Shown: positions 8,623 through 17,765 of the stretch, piece after piece | Layout of the letters: each line of letters begins with the position of its first letter | Position numbering within the stretch: position 1 is the stretch's first letter | DNA from: Pseudomonas caricapapayae | GTDB lineage: Bacteria > Pseudomonadota > Gammaproteobacteria > Pseudomonadales > Pseudomonadaceae | Assembly (NCBI RefSeq): GCF_001400735.1 | Contig: NZ_LJPW01000158.1 | Coordinates: 1 to 51,780 of the forward strand | Length of the DNA: 51,780 nt | Direction of reading: 5' to 3' | Notes under the pieces: generated by a model | Databases searched by the model: none | Told to the model about the DNA's origin: nothing | What the model saw: the letters and a program-made list of their open reading frames with translations, nothing else | Translations under genes and position numbers: made by a program

Positions 8623-9741
8623 ATGCCGTTGTTCGAAAATGCCCTCTCTTCGCCAGCAGAGCTGGAAGCCCGTTTGCGTGTGCATCGCTTGCCCGAAATA
8701 GGACCAAAACGCTTTTCCAGACTGATCGAAGCCTTCGGTTGCGCGTCATCGGCGCTGAGCGCACCGGCCAGCGCATGGCGTGCACTGGGCATTCCCGCTG
8801 CCTGTGCGGAGGCGCGTCGTGACCCTTCGGTACGTGATGGCGCCAGCGCGGCATTGGCCTGGCTGGAGTGTCCGGCCCAACGTTTGCTGATGTGGGACGA
8901 CCCTTGCTACCCCGCGTTGCTGGCCCAGATCGCCGATCCGCCGCCGCTGATCTTCATTGCTGGCGACCCTTCGATCCTTGAGCGCCCGCAGTTGGGAATG
9001 GTCGGAAGCCGTCGCGCTTCACGACCGGGGCTGGACACCGCCAGAGCTTTTGCACGCAGCCTCGCAGGTGCCGGTTTTGTGATCACCAGCGGTCTGGCGC
9101 GGGGCATCGACGGTGCGGCGCATCAGGGCGCATTGGATGTCGGTGGACTTACAATCGGTGTACTGGGCACCGGCCTTGAAAAACTTTATCCACAGCAGCA
9201 CCAGGCACTCGCTGCGCAGATGGCAGCGCAGGGTGGCGCGGTGATTTCCGAGTTCCCTCTGGACGCCGGGCCGCAGGCCAGCAACTTCCCGCGGCGCAAC
9301 CGAATCATCAGCGGCCTGTCACTTGGCGTGCTGGTGGTCGAGGCCAGTGTTGCCAGCGGCTCATTGATCACCGCGCGGCTGGCTGCCGAGCATGGACGAG
9401 AGGTGTATGCGATACCGGGCTCGATTCATCATCCAGGTGCCAAGGGTTGCCACCAGTTGATACGCGACGGCGCAACGCTGGTCGAGACCGTCGATCACAT
9501 TCTTGAAGGCTTGCAGCACTGGAAACGTATTGCGCCCGGCACTGAACCCGATATGCCCGCAAAGCCGGAGCCTTGCGACCATCCACTGTTGGCGCTGCTG
9601 CACGCGGCACCGCATACCAGCGAAGGGCTCTCGGTTTCCAGTGGCTGGCCGCTACCCAAGGTATTGGCGGGCCTGACCGAACTTGAACTGGAAGGACACG
9701 TAAGCTGTGAAGCGGGACGGTGGTTCGCCAGAGCGCCCTGA
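8623..9741 (+). CDS. DNA-processing protein DprA
   Basis: The 372-aa protein binds single-stranded DNA and loads RecA during natural transformation; many non-competent bacteria keep it. The extended Rossmann (LOG-like) domain shows GSRRAS, SGLARGIDGAAH, GTGLEKLYP and RNRIISGLS. The N-terminal helical region and a C-terminal winged-helix-like part (from about residue 310) complete the usual DprA architecture. The ATG has AGGGA upstream. It lies between the LysM gene and tsaC, a conserved order in Pseudomonas. Confidence 0.95.
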   Translation: MPLFENALSSPAELEARLRVHRLPEIGPKRFSRLIEAFGCASSALSAPASAWRALGIPAACAEARRDPSVRDGASAALAWLECPAQRLLMWDDPCYPALLAQIADPPPLIFIAGDPSILERPQLGMVGSRRASRPGLDTARAFARSLAGAGFVITSGLARGIDGAAHQGALDVGGLTIGVLGTGLEKLYPQQHQALAAQMAAQGGAVISEFPLDAGPQASNFPRRNRIISGLSLGVLVVEASVASGSLITARLAAEHGREVYAIPGSIHHPGAKGCHQLIRDGATLVETVDHILEGLQHWKRIAPGTEPDMPAKPEPCDHPLLALLHAAPHTSEGLSVSSGWPLPKVLAGLTELELEGHVSCEAGRWFARAP

Positions 9742-9779
9742 GGTTAAACTGCCGCCAGGATTTATCGGAGAGACAAATA

Positions 9780-10337
9780 ATGGTCAGCAGTTGGCGTGTG
9801 CAGCAAGCCGCTCAGGATATTCGAGCCGGTGCGGTGATTGCTTACCCGACCGAGGCCGTCTGGGGGCTGGGGTGCGATCCGTGGGATGAAGAGGCGGTCT
9901 ATCGTCTGCTGGCGATCAAGTCACGGCCCGTGGAAAAAGGCCTGATCCTGATTGCCGACAACATTCGCCAGTTCGACTTTCTGTTCGAAGACTTCCCTGA
10001 ACTGTGGCTCGACCGCATGGCCAGCACCTGGCCGGGGCCCAATACCTGGCTTGTGCCGCATCAGAACCTGCTGCCCGAGTGGATCACCGGTATTCACGAA
10101 ACCGTGGCGCTACGTGTCACCGATCACCCTACGGTACGTGAACTGTGCGCGCTGGTCGGGCCGTTGATTTCCACGTCGGCCAACCCTGCGGGTCGTCCGG
10201 CTGCCCGTTCGCGATTGCGCGTCGAGCAATACTTCCGTGGCCAGATCGACGGGGTACTCGGCGGCAGCCTGGGCGGCCGCCGAAACCCCAGCGTGATCCG
10301 TGACATTGCGACAGCTCAGATCGTACGCGCTGGCTGA
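9780..10337 (+). CDS. Threonylcarbamoyl-AMP synthase TsaC (YrdC/Sua5)
   Basis: This 185-aa single-domain enzyme makes threonylcarbamoyl-AMP from threonine, bicarbonate and ATP for the t6A37 modification of tRNAs. Family hallmarks are YPTEAVWGLGCDP near residue 21, KSRPVEKGLILI, and STSANPAGRPA near the C-terminus. The ATG at 9780 has GGAGAG 9 nt upstream and yields a protein beginning MVSSWRVQQAA, as in homologues. It follows dprA by 38 nt and is probably co-transcribed. The convergent quinone reductase gene ends 13 nt away. Confidence 0.95.
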   Translation: MVSSWRVQQAAQDIRAGAVIAYPTEAVWGLGCDPWDEEAVYRLLAIKSRPVEKGLILIADNIRQFDFLFEDFPELWLDRMASTWPGPNTWLVPHQNLLPEWITGIHETVALRVTDHPTVRELCALVGPLISTSANPAGRPAARSRLRVEQYFRGQIDGVLGGSLGGRRNPSVIRDIATAQIVRAG

Positions 10338-10350
10338 CGCTGGCGTCGGC

Positions 10351-11328
10351 TCAGGGAATCAGGATGGTCGAGCCGACAGTGCGCCGCGCTGACAGATCGG
10401 TCTGCGCCTTGGCGGCGTCCTCAAGGGGATATTTCTTGATACCGTCGACCTTGAGTTTGCCGCTGGCGAGCATGTCGAACAGTTCATCCGCCATGGCTTG
10501 CAGGCTGTGCGCATTGTTGGCATAGGTGGCAAGCGTGGGGCGGGTGACATAGACCGAGCCCTTTTGCGCCAGAATGCCGAGGTTCACTCCCGAGACCGGC
10601 CCTGAAGCATTGCCGAAGCTCACCACCAGACCCCTCGGAGCCACGCTGTCGAGCGATGTCAGCCAAGTGTCCTGTCCAACGCCGTCATAGACCACCGGGC
10701 ATTTTTTACCGTCGGTGAGCTCCAGCACACGTTTGGCGACATCTTCATGGCTGTAATCAATGGTTTCCCACGCACCGAGCGCCTTGGCATGCGCCGCCTT
10801 CTCCGGCGAACTCACCGTGCCGATCAGCTTGGCACCCAGCGCTTTGACCCATTGGCAGGCCAGCGAGCCAACACCGCCAGCAGCGGCATGAAACAAAATG
10901 ATTTCGCCCGGCTTCACCTGATAGGTCTGACGCAGCAGATACTGCACCGTCAGGCCTTTGAGCATCAGCGCAGCGGCCTGCTCGAAACTGACCGAGTCCG
11001 GCAGCTTGACCAGATTCGCCTCAGGCAGCACGTGCACTTGACTGTAAGCACCCAGCGGCCCGGTGCCATAGGCAACACGATCACCGACCCTGAAGCGTGT
11101 CACCTCGGCACCCACCGCCTCGACCACCCCCGCCCCTTCGGCACCGAGCCCGGAAGGCAGTGATGGCGGCGGATACAGCCCGCTGCGGTAATAGGTATCG
11201 ATGAAATTCAGGCCAATGGCCTTGTTACGCACAACCACCGCCTGCGGCCCCGGAGCCTCTGGCTCGAAATCGACATATTCAAGAACCTCGGGTCCTCCGA
11301 CAGCGCTGAACTGGATACGCTTTGCCAT
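10351..11328 (-). CDS. NADPH:quinone oxidoreductase (Qor type)
   Basis: The 325-aa product belongs to the zinc-independent quinone reductase branch of the medium-chain dehydrogenase family. The GroES-like N-terminal half carries GLNFIDTYYRSGLYP and the quinone-reductase pattern GAEGAGVVEAVG. The NADPH-binding motif AAAGGVGS is near residue 147. Zinc-ligand cysteines of alcohol dehydrogenases are absent. AAGGAGAGA precedes the ATG. It diverges from hemF across 171 bp, a conserved arrangement. The physiological quinone is not known. Confidence 0.93.
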   Translation of the reverse strand: MAKRIQFSAVGGPEVLEYVDFEPEAPGPQAVVVRNKAIGLNFIDTYYRSGLYPPPSLPSGLGAEGAGVVEAVGAEVTRFRVGDRVAYGTGPLGAYSQVHVLPEANLVKLPDSVSFEQAAALMLKGLTVQYLLRQTYQVKPGEIILFHAAAGGVGSLACQWVKALGAKLIGTVSSPEKAAHAKALGAWETIDYSHEDVAKRVLELTDGKKCPVVYDGVGQDTWLTSLDSVAPRGLVVSFGNASGPVSGVNLGILAQKGSVYVTRPTLATYANNAHSLQAMADELFDMLASGKLKVDGIKKYPLEDAAKAQTDLSARRTVGSTILIP

Positions 11329-11499
11329 GTGCTCTCTCCTTGATGTTTAAAACAAACTGCGAAAGCACCTATCGGACTCCTTCCCCCGGCCTTCGTCAAC
11401 TGCCAGCCCGCGCTGCCGATGGTATGCTACGCGCCAATTTGCCTGCGCCTCTTTTGCTGCGGGGGCTCAGCCGTTTGACGTCAGCCGTAAGGGATCCTC

Positions 11500-12414
11500 A
11501 TGAGTACCCGTACCGAGGCCGTAAAAGCCTACCTGCTCGATCTGCAAGACCGGATCTGTACTGCGCTCGAGCAGGAAGATGGCAATGCACACTTCGTGGA
11601 AGACGCCTGGACGCGTCCGGCGGGCGGCGGTGGTCGTACGCGGGTGATCGAGAATGGCGCGGTCATCGAGAAAGGTGGTGTCAATTTTTCTCATGTTTTC
11701 GGCAGCAACCTGCCTCCGTCGGCCAGTGCCCATCGGCCCGAGCTGGCCGGACGTGGTTTCGAAGCCTTGGGCGTGTCGTTGGTAATCCATCCGCACAACC
11801 CGCATGTGCCGACCTCCCACGCCAACGTGCGCTTCTTCATTGCCGAGAAAGAAGGTGAAGAGCCGGTCTGGTGGTTCGGTGGCGGCTTTGACCTGACGCC
11901 CTACTATGGCGTCGAGGAAGACTGCGTGCACTGGCACCGGGTTGCCGAGCGTGCCTGTGCGCCCTTCGGCGACGATGTCTACCCGCGTTACAAGGCGTGG
12001 TGCGACAGTTATTTCCACCTCAAGCATCGCGATGAGCCACGCGGCATCGGCGGTCTGTTTTTCGACGATGTGAACCAGTGGGATTTCGACACCAGCTTCG
12101 CCTTCATCCGCGCCATCGGTGATGCGTTTATCAATGCCTACCTGCCGATCGTGCGCCGGCGCAAGGCTGCGGCCTATACCGTGCAGCAGCGCGAATTTCA
12201 GGAATTCCGTCGTGGTCGCTACGTCGAGTTCAATCTGGTGTACGACCGCGGCACGCTGTTTGGCCTGCAGTCGGGTGGCCGTACCGAGTCGATCCTGATG
12301 TCGTTACCCCCGCAAGTACGTTGGGGCTATGACTGGAAAGCCGCGCCGGGCAGTGAAGAGGCGCGTCTGACCGATTACTTCCTGACGGATCGCGACTGGC
12401 TGGCGGACAACTGA
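11500..12414 (+). CDS. Oxygen-dependent coproporphyrinogen III oxidase
   Basis: This 304-aa enzyme oxidatively decarboxylates coproporphyrinogen III to protoporphyrinogen IX in aerobic haem synthesis. Family signatures include HPHNPHVPTSHANVRFF, WWFGGGFDLTPYY and HRDEPRGIGGLFFDD. Length matches E. coli HemF (299 aa). The last base of its TGA is the first base of the aroE ATG (TGATG), so hemF and aroE are coupled. No clear Anr/FNR box is seen in the 171-bp divergent region with qor. Confidence 0.97.
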   Translation: MSTRTEAVKAYLLDLQDRICTALEQEDGNAHFVEDAWTRPAGGGGRTRVIENGAVIEKGGVNFSHVFGSNLPPSASAHRPELAGRGFEALGVSLVIHPHNPHVPTSHANVRFFIAEKEGEEPVWWFGGGFDLTPYYGVEEDCVHWHRVAERACAPFGDDVYPRYKAWCDSYFHLKHRDEPRGIGGLFFDDVNQWDFDTSFAFIRAIGDAFINAYLPIVRRRKAAAYTVQQREFQEFRRGRYVEFNLVYDRGTLFGLQSGGRTESILMSLPPQVRWGYDWKAAPGSEEARLTDYFLTDRDWLADN

Positions 12415-13238
12415 TGGACCGGTACGTCGTTTTCGGTAACCCCATTGGTCACAGCAAGTCGCCGTTGATTCATCGCCTGTTCGCCGAGCAAACCGGGCAG
12501 GCGCTGGATTACCAGACGTCGCTGGCACCGCTGGATGATTTCACCGCGTTTGCCCAGGCGTTTTTCCAGACCGGACGTGGTGCCAACGTGACTGTGCCGT
12601 TCAAGGAAGAAGCCTATCGCCTCGCTCATAGCCTGACCGAGCGCGGGCAGCGTGCGGGAGCCGTGAACACCTTGAGCAAGCTCGATGACGGTACGCTGCT
12701 CGGTGACAACACCGACGGTGCCGGGCTGGTGCGCGACCTGACAGTCAATTGCGGACGCAGCCTGCGTGGTCAGCGCATTCTGTTGCTGGGCGCGGGTGGC
12801 GCTGTGCGTGGCGCGCTGGAGCCGTTGCTTGCAGAACAGCCTGCTGTGTTGGTGATTGCCAATCGCACCGTTGAAAAAGCCGAACGACTGGCTCAGGAAT
12901 TTGCGGATCTCGGTCCTGTGTTTGCCAGCAGCTTCGACTGGCTTGAAGAACCGGTGGACGTGATCATCAATGCCACTTCCGCCAGTCTGGCTGGAGAGTT
13001 GCCGCCGATTTCCCCGAGCCTTATCCAGCCCGATGCGACCTTCTGCTACGACATGATGTACAGCAAAGAGCCCACTGCCTTCTGCCGCTGGGCCACCGAA
13101 CATGGCGCTGCGCAGTCGGTTGATGGCCTGGGCATGCTGGTCGAGCAGGCGGCAGAAGCCTTTCTGCTGTGGCGCGGTGTACGCCCTGATTCAGCGCCGG
13201 TATTGGCGGAGTTGCGCAGACAGCTGGCGGTTGGCTGA
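12414..13238 (+). CDS. Shikimate 5-dehydrogenase
   Basis: This 274-aa enzyme reduces 3-dehydroshikimate to shikimate with NADPH in aromatic amino acid synthesis. Substrate-binding residues are visible in GNPIGHSKSP (Ser14 and Ser16). The catalytic pair is Lys64 in NVTVPFKEEAY and Asp101 in NTDGAG. The cofactor-binding GAGGAVRG motif follows near residue 126. Length equals the AroE norm (about 272 aa). The start overlaps the hemF stop by one base. The gene is followed by a REP pair that probably marks the transcript end. Confidence 0.97.
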   Translation: MDRYVVFGNPIGHSKSPLIHRLFAEQTGQALDYQTSLAPLDDFTAFAQAFFQTGRGANVTVPFKEEAYRLAHSLTERGQRAGAVNTLSKLDDGTLLGDNTDGAGLVRDLTVNCGRSLRGQRILLLGAGGAVRGALEPLLAEQPAVLVIANRTVEKAERLAQEFADLGPVFASSFDWLEEPVDVIINATSASLAGELPPISPSLIQPDATFCYDMMYSKEPTAFCRWATEHGAAQSVDGLGMLVEQAAEAFLLWRGVRPDSAPVLAELRRQLAVG

Positions 13239-13246
13239 AGGACCTT

Positions 13247-13351
13247 GTGGGAGCGAACTTGTTCGCGAAAGGGCCGGTATAGTCGCCGAAAATACATCGT
13301 CTGAAATACCGCCTTCGCGAACAAGCGAAGCGTCGCCCGGTCCGCTCCCAC
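13247..13351. repeat. Inverted REP pair (BIME-like)
   Basis: GTGGGAGCGAACTTGTTCGCGAA at the left end and a diverged inverted copy ending CGCTCCCAC at the right end face each other around a spacer of about 50 bp. The pair lies between the convergent aroE and SulP genes and may act as a bidirectional transcript end or gyrase/IHF site, as proposed for REP pairs. Confidence 0.85.
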
Positions 13352-13437
13352 GCCCTCCGGGCAGAAGCCAAATCTACGGACTTATCAGGACTTGTGTATA
13401 ACGCTGAATGCTGAGCATTGTGGCTATGATTTATAAC

Positions 13438-15006
13438 TCAATCCTCAAACAAAATCGGGCACTTCTCCGCCCCTTCCAGCTTGTGCAACTCCTCGATTAC
13501 TTGTGGTCTGGCATTTCGCATTACCAGCATTCGCCCCTGCCGACCCAGGCGTCTGGCTTCCTGATGGAGCATTTCCACGCCTGAGTAATCGATGAAGTTA
13601 ATCTGCTGTGCGTCGATCACTACACGTAAGCCTTCGGTGCGTTGCAGGCGGGTTTGCAAGTAGTGGCTGGCACCGAAGAAGATTGAGCCTCCGACCCTCA
13701 GCACGTCCTCGTCACCTTCACGCCATTGCTGGACGCGCGGTTGCGAGGTGCGCTTGAGGTAGAAGAACAGCGAGGCGAGCACGCCCGCATAGATCGCGGT
13801 CTGCAGCTCCAGCAGCAGCGTGGCCAGGCAGGTCAGCGCCATCACGAAGAACTCGGCGCGGCTGACGCGGAACAGTGCGCGGATGCCACGACGATCCACC
13901 AGCCCCCAGCAGATCAGCAGGATCGAGGCGGCCATGGCCGGGATTGGAATGTGCGAGATCAGCGAGGCTCCGGCGACCGCGAACAACGCCACCCATAATG
14001 CCGAAAATACTCCGGCCAACGGCGAGCGGGCACCCGCCTCATAACTCAGCGCTGCCCGGGTGAAGGACCCCGCTGACAGATAGCCGGAAAACAGCGAACC
14101 GACCATGTTCGACAGACCTTGCGCACGGACTTCCTGATTGGCATTGAGCATCTGCTGCGAACGCGCCGACAGCGAGCGGGCAATCGACAGGCTGTTGACC
14201 AGCCCGAGCATGCCTACGGCCACGGCAGTCGGCAGCAGCTTGAGAATCAGCTCAAGGTCCAGCGGCAACGGGCTGAAGGGCGGCAGATGGCCGACAAAGG
14301 CGCTGACCACACGGACATGGCCAAACATCGCCGGCCACAGCCACACCAACAGGCTGCTCGATACCAGGGCAATCAACAGCGTTGGCCAGCGCGGCACCAG
14401 GAGCTTGAGTCCGATACCCAGTGCCAGGGTCAACAGGCCCAGTGTCAGCGAAGGCAGATCAACCTCGCCACGATGCTCGAGTACGGCGGACAGGCTTTTG
14501 AGGGCGGTGGTCTGACTCGGCAGATCAATTCCCAGCAGATTGGGCATCTGCCCCAGGGCAATCACCACGGCGGCACCCAGCGTGAAACCAAGCACCACCG
14601 AGTGCGAAACGAAATTCACCAGCGCGCCGAAGCGCATCATCCCCAGCAAGAGCTGGAATACACCGGCGATGAACGTCAGCAGCAGGATCAACATGATGTA
14701 GTCCTGACTGGCTGGCACGGCGAGCGGACTGACACTGGCATACAGCACAATGGAAATAGCCGCAGTCGGCCCGCAGATGAGGTGCCAGGACGAGCCCCAC
14801 AGACAGGCGATCAGAACGGGAACAATGGCCGCGTACAGGCCGTACTCGGGAGGCAGCCCGGCGATCAGCGCGTAAGCGATTGATTGCGGCAACGCCAGAA
14901 TCGCACCGCTCAAACCCACCAGCGCATCACGCCCGACACTGGCGCGGGTCTGCTGTGGCAACCAGGCGAGAAACGGTAGAAATTTATGGCGATTGAGCCA
15001 GCGCAT
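13438..15006 (-). CDS. SulP-family anion transporter with STAS domain
   Basis: The 522-aa inner-membrane protein has the SulP layout: hydrophobic helices from about residue 20 to 410, with GLPPEYGLYAAIVPVLIACL early on, and a C-terminal STAS domain from about 430 to 520 (VVIDAQQINFIDYSGVEML). SulP proteins carry sulfate, bicarbonate or other anions. The gene lies downstream of choX and betC in the same direction, separated by a palindromic repeat. I infer import of choline-O-sulfate, or handling of the sulfate released by BetC. Substrate specificity cannot be read from the sequence. Confidence 0.88.
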   Translation of the reverse strand: MRWLNRHKFLPFLAWLPQQTRASVGRDALVGLSGAILALPQSIAYALIAGLPPEYGLYAAIVPVLIACLWGSSWHLICGPTAAISIVLYASVSPLAVPASQDYIMLILLLTFIAGVFQLLLGMMRFGALVNFVSHSVVLGFTLGAAVVIALGQMPNLLGIDLPSQTTALKSLSAVLEHRGEVDLPSLTLGLLTLALGIGLKLLVPRWPTLLIALVSSSLLVWLWPAMFGHVRVVSAFVGHLPPFSPLPLDLELILKLLPTAVAVGMLGLVNSLSIARSLSARSQQMLNANQEVRAQGLSNMVGSLFSGYLSAGSFTRAALSYEAGARSPLAGVFSALWVALFAVAGASLISHIPIPAMAASILLICWGLVDRRGIRALFRVSRAEFFVMALTCLATLLLELQTAIYAGVLASLFFYLKRTSQPRVQQWREGDEDVLRVGGSIFFGASHYLQTRLQRTEGLRVVIDAQQINFIDYSGVEMLHQEARRLGRQGRMLVMRNARPQVIEELHKLEGAEKCPILFED

Positions 15007-15032
15007 CGGTCCCTCAGATGAATTGAACGTAG

Positions 15033-15147
15033 AGGACGCAGAGCGTCCAGAACGGCATGCCCACGCGGAGCATGGGCACGATAGTCGGACACCTATCGTT
15101 CCTCACGCTCCAGCGTGGGAATGCGTTGGGTGACGCTTCGCGTCACA
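15033..15147. repeat. GC-rich palindromic repeat cluster (GACGCAGAGCGTC family)
   Basis: Successive short palindromes are GGACGCAGAGCGTCC, CCCACGCGGAGCATGGG, CTCACGCTCCAGCGTGGG and GTGACGCTTCGCGTCAC. The same family occurs at about 20158, 31003 and 51560. It lies between choX and the SulP gene and could fold into a multi-stem structure affecting expression of the distal gene. Confidence 0.8.
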
Positions 15148-15181
15148 ATCTGCGCTACGCTGCGCACTCAAGCCCTTACGC

Positions 15182-16108
15182 CTACAACTTGGCCTTCACC
15201 GCCGCCAGCCCATCCTTGCCATCAAGCGTCTTCACGCCCTCCAGCCACTTGTCCAGCACCGCCGGATTGGCTTTGATCCAGGCTTTTGCCGCTGCGCTGT
15301 TGCTGACCTTCTTGTTCGCCACTTCAGCCATGATGCTGTTTTCCATGTCCAGGGTGAAGCTCAGGTTGGTCAGCAGCTTGCCGACGTTCGGGCAGGCTTG
15401 AGCATAGCCCTTGCGGGTCAGGGTGAAGACCGAACCGGTGTCGCCGAAGTATTTCTCACCGCCCTTGAGGTAATGCATGCCCTTGATCTGCACATTCATC
15501 GGATGCGGCGTCCAGCCGAGGAACACCACAAACGCCTTCTTCTTCACATTGCGATTGACCTCGGCGAGCATCGCCGTCTCGCTGGACTCGACCAGTTTCC
15601 ATTTGCCCAGATCGAATTCGTTCTTCTTGATGATCTCCTGCAGTGACAGATTGGCAGGTGCGCCAGAGCCAATGCCGTAGATCTTCTGGTCGAACTTGTC
15701 AGCGAATTTATCCAGGTCGGCAAAATCATGCACACCCGCATCCCAGACGTAATCCGGCACGGCCAGGGTGAACTCGGTGCCCTCAAGGTTCTTCGCCAGT
15801 TGCGTCACATCTCCGGTGGCCACGAACTTGTCGTAGAAGCCCTGCTGCGCCGGCATCCAGTTGCCCAGAAAAACATCCAGCTTGCTGTCCTTGAGGCCGC
15901 CATAGGCAATCGGCACGGCCAGGGTGTTGACCTTGGCCTTGTAGCCCAAGCCTTCAAGCACCACGCTGGCAATCGCATTGGTAGCGCCAATGTCACTCCA
16001 GCCCGGATCGGCCATCTTCACAGTGCTGCAACTGGCATCCTCTGCCTGCGCTGCAAGGCTGCCCAGCGTCATGATCGCGACCGCAACGGCTGTGGATAAC
16101 TTCTTCAT
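15182..16108 (-). CDS. Choline ABC transporter substrate-binding protein (ChoX-like)
   Basis: The 308-aa periplasmic protein belongs to the OpuAC/ProX class that binds quaternary ammonium compounds. MKKLSTAVAVAIMTLGSLAAQAEDASC is a signal peptide with an AQA cleavage site. Trp/Tyr-rich segments suit a cation-binding aromatic box: ADPGWSDIG, FLGNWMPAQ, PDYVWDAG and FLGWTPHPMN. The ATG at 16108 has AAAGGGG 8 nt upstream. betC ends 37 nt upstream, so both are probably co-transcribed. No permease or ATPase gene is adjacent, so it may serve a transporter encoded elsewhere. Confidence 0.88.
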   Translation of the reverse strand: MKKLSTAVAVAIMTLGSLAAQAEDASCSTVKMADPGWSDIGATNAIASVVLEGLGYKAKVNTLAVPIAYGGLKDSKLDVFLGNWMPAQQGFYDKFVATGDVTQLAKNLEGTEFTLAVPDYVWDAGVHDFADLDKFADKFDQKIYGIGSGAPANLSLQEIIKKNEFDLGKWKLVESSETAMLAEVNRNVKKKAFVVFLGWTPHPMNVQIKGMHYLKGGEKYFGDTGSVFTLTRKGYAQACPNVGKLLTNLSFTLDMENSIMAEVANKKVSNSAAAKAWIKANPAVLDKWLEGVKTLDGKDGLAAVKAKL

Positions 16109-16145
16109 CAATGTACCCCTTTTGATTTTTTTGGTGTGGGCAGGA

Positions 16146-17651
16146 TCAAGGTTGCGGATAACGTGCCTTGCGCTCCAGATCGTCCAGATCAATGTGGTTG
16201 CGCATGTACTGCTGACTGGCGTCGACCAGTGGCTGGTGATCCCAACTCTTCAGCTTGCCGGTTGCCAGCGATTTGGCGACAAAGCGCCTTCTGCGCTGGC
16301 TGGCGAGCACCTGTTGGTGTATCGCCGGGATATCCCACTTGGCCCGAGCTTCGGCCAGGAAATCATTGAACAGCTTTTCATGGGCTGAAGACTGGCTCAG
16401 ATCCTTCTGCTCTTTCGGGTCATTCTCCACGTCGAACAGCAGGCACGGGTCCTGTTCCGAATAGATGAATTTATAAGCGCCGCGACGAATCATCATCAGT
16501 GGGCTGGTCGTGCCCTCAGCCATGTACTCACCGAAGACCTCATCGTGCCCGCCTTTGCGCTTCAAGTGCGGCATCAGTGAACGTCCATCCAGCGGCAATC
16601 CGCTGTCCAGTTTGCCATCAGCCATCTCGACAAAGGTCGGCAGCAAGTCGGCAGTCGACACCGACGCACTGACCCGCCCTGGCTTGAACTGGCCCGGCGA
16701 ATACACCACCAACGGTACGCGGGCGGCCATTTCGAACCAGTGCATTTTGTACCAGAGCCCCTTCTCGCCCAGCATGTCGCCATGATCACCGGAGAACACC
16801 ACGATGGTGTCTTCCGCCAGCCCGACTTCATCGAGCGTCTGCATCAGCTTGCCGACGTTCAGGTCGATGTAGCTGCAAGCGCCGAAATAGGCACGGCGCG
16901 CATCACGAATCTTGTCTGTTGGCATCGGCTTGTCCCACAGGTCATAGACCTTGAGCAGCCGTTGCGAATGCGGGTCTAGCGCGGCCTGATTGGCGTGCGG
17001 CGTTGGCATCGGGATTTCGTCGTCGTTGTACAGGTCCCAGAACGGCCGCGGGATGGTGTACGGGTCGTGAGGGTGAGTCATGGAGACGGTCAGGCAGAAC
17101 GGCGCATCACCGTCCTGACGCACATGGTCGTAGAGGTACTGCTGGGACTTGAACAGCACTTCTTCATCGAAGTCCAGCTGGTTGGTACGCACGCACGGGC
17201 CGGCCTGCAACACCGATGACATGTTGTGATACCAGCTTGGGCGCACGTCCGGCTCGTCCCAATTGACCGACCAGCCATAGTCGGCCGGGTAGATGTCACT
17301 GGTCAGGCGCTCTTCGTAGCCGTGCAACTGGTCCGGCCCGCAGAAATGCATCTTGCCCGCCAACGCAGTCTTGTAGCCCAGCGCGCGCAGGTAATGGGCG
17401 TAGGTCGGGATATCTGCCGGGAAGTCGGCTGCGTTGTCATACGCGCCAATCTTGCTCGGCAGCTGACCGCTCACCAGGGTAAAGCGCGAGGGCGCGCACA
17501 GCGGGCTGTTGCAATACGCTGAGTCGAATACCACGCCGTCGGCAGCAAGGCGGCTCAGGTTGGGCATCAGGATGGGAGACGGGGCGTAGAACGGCAACAT
17601 TGGCGCGGCCATTTGATCGGCCATGATGAACAGAATATTTTTGCGCTTCAT
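16146..17651 (-). CDS. Choline-sulfatase BetC
   Basis: The 501-aa type I sulfatase hydrolyses choline-O-sulfate to choline and sulfate, feeding glycine-betaine synthesis and sulfur supply. The N-terminal metal site NILFIMADQ and the formylglycine motif C52-A-P-S-R are intact. GDHGDMLGEKGLWYK and the C-terminal choline-sulfatase extension are also present. The start MKRKNILF at 17651 is preferred over an ATG 18 nt upstream that lacks a ribosome-binding site. Maturation needs conversion of Cys52. The LysR gene is divergent, a conserved betC arrangement. Confidence 0.94.
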   Translation of the reverse strand: MKRKNILFIMADQMAAPMLPFYAPSPILMPNLSRLAADGVVFDSAYCNSPLCAPSRFTLVSGQLPSKIGAYDNAADFPADIPTYAHYLRALGYKTALAGKMHFCGPDQLHGYEERLTSDIYPADYGWSVNWDEPDVRPSWYHNMSSVLQAGPCVRTNQLDFDEEVLFKSQQYLYDHVRQDGDAPFCLTVSMTHPHDPYTIPRPFWDLYNDDEIPMPTPHANQAALDPHSQRLLKVYDLWDKPMPTDKIRDARRAYFGACSYIDLNVGKLMQTLDEVGLAEDTIVVFSGDHGDMLGEKGLWYKMHWFEMAARVPLVVYSPGQFKPGRVSASVSTADLLPTFVEMADGKLDSGLPLDGRSLMPHLKRKGGHDEVFGEYMAEGTTSPLMMIRRGAYKFIYSEQDPCLLFDVENDPKEQKDLSQSSAHEKLFNDFLAEARAKWDIPAIHQQVLASQRRRRFVAKSLATGKLKSWDHQPLVDASQQYMRNHIDLDDLERKARYPQP

Positions 17652-17765
17652 GTAATCGCTGCATCCCATTGTGAAAAGTTATGCGAAAGTGCTGGGTACG
17701 AGGATGAAGTCCTTGTGTTTGATGGTAAAGCCCATGCGCAGCAATACCTAGGATAAGCACCGCTT

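Noticed and set aside
13408..13418. ATGCTGAGCAT palindrome after aroE
   Set aside because: Short, between convergent genes, with no T-run or promoter context.
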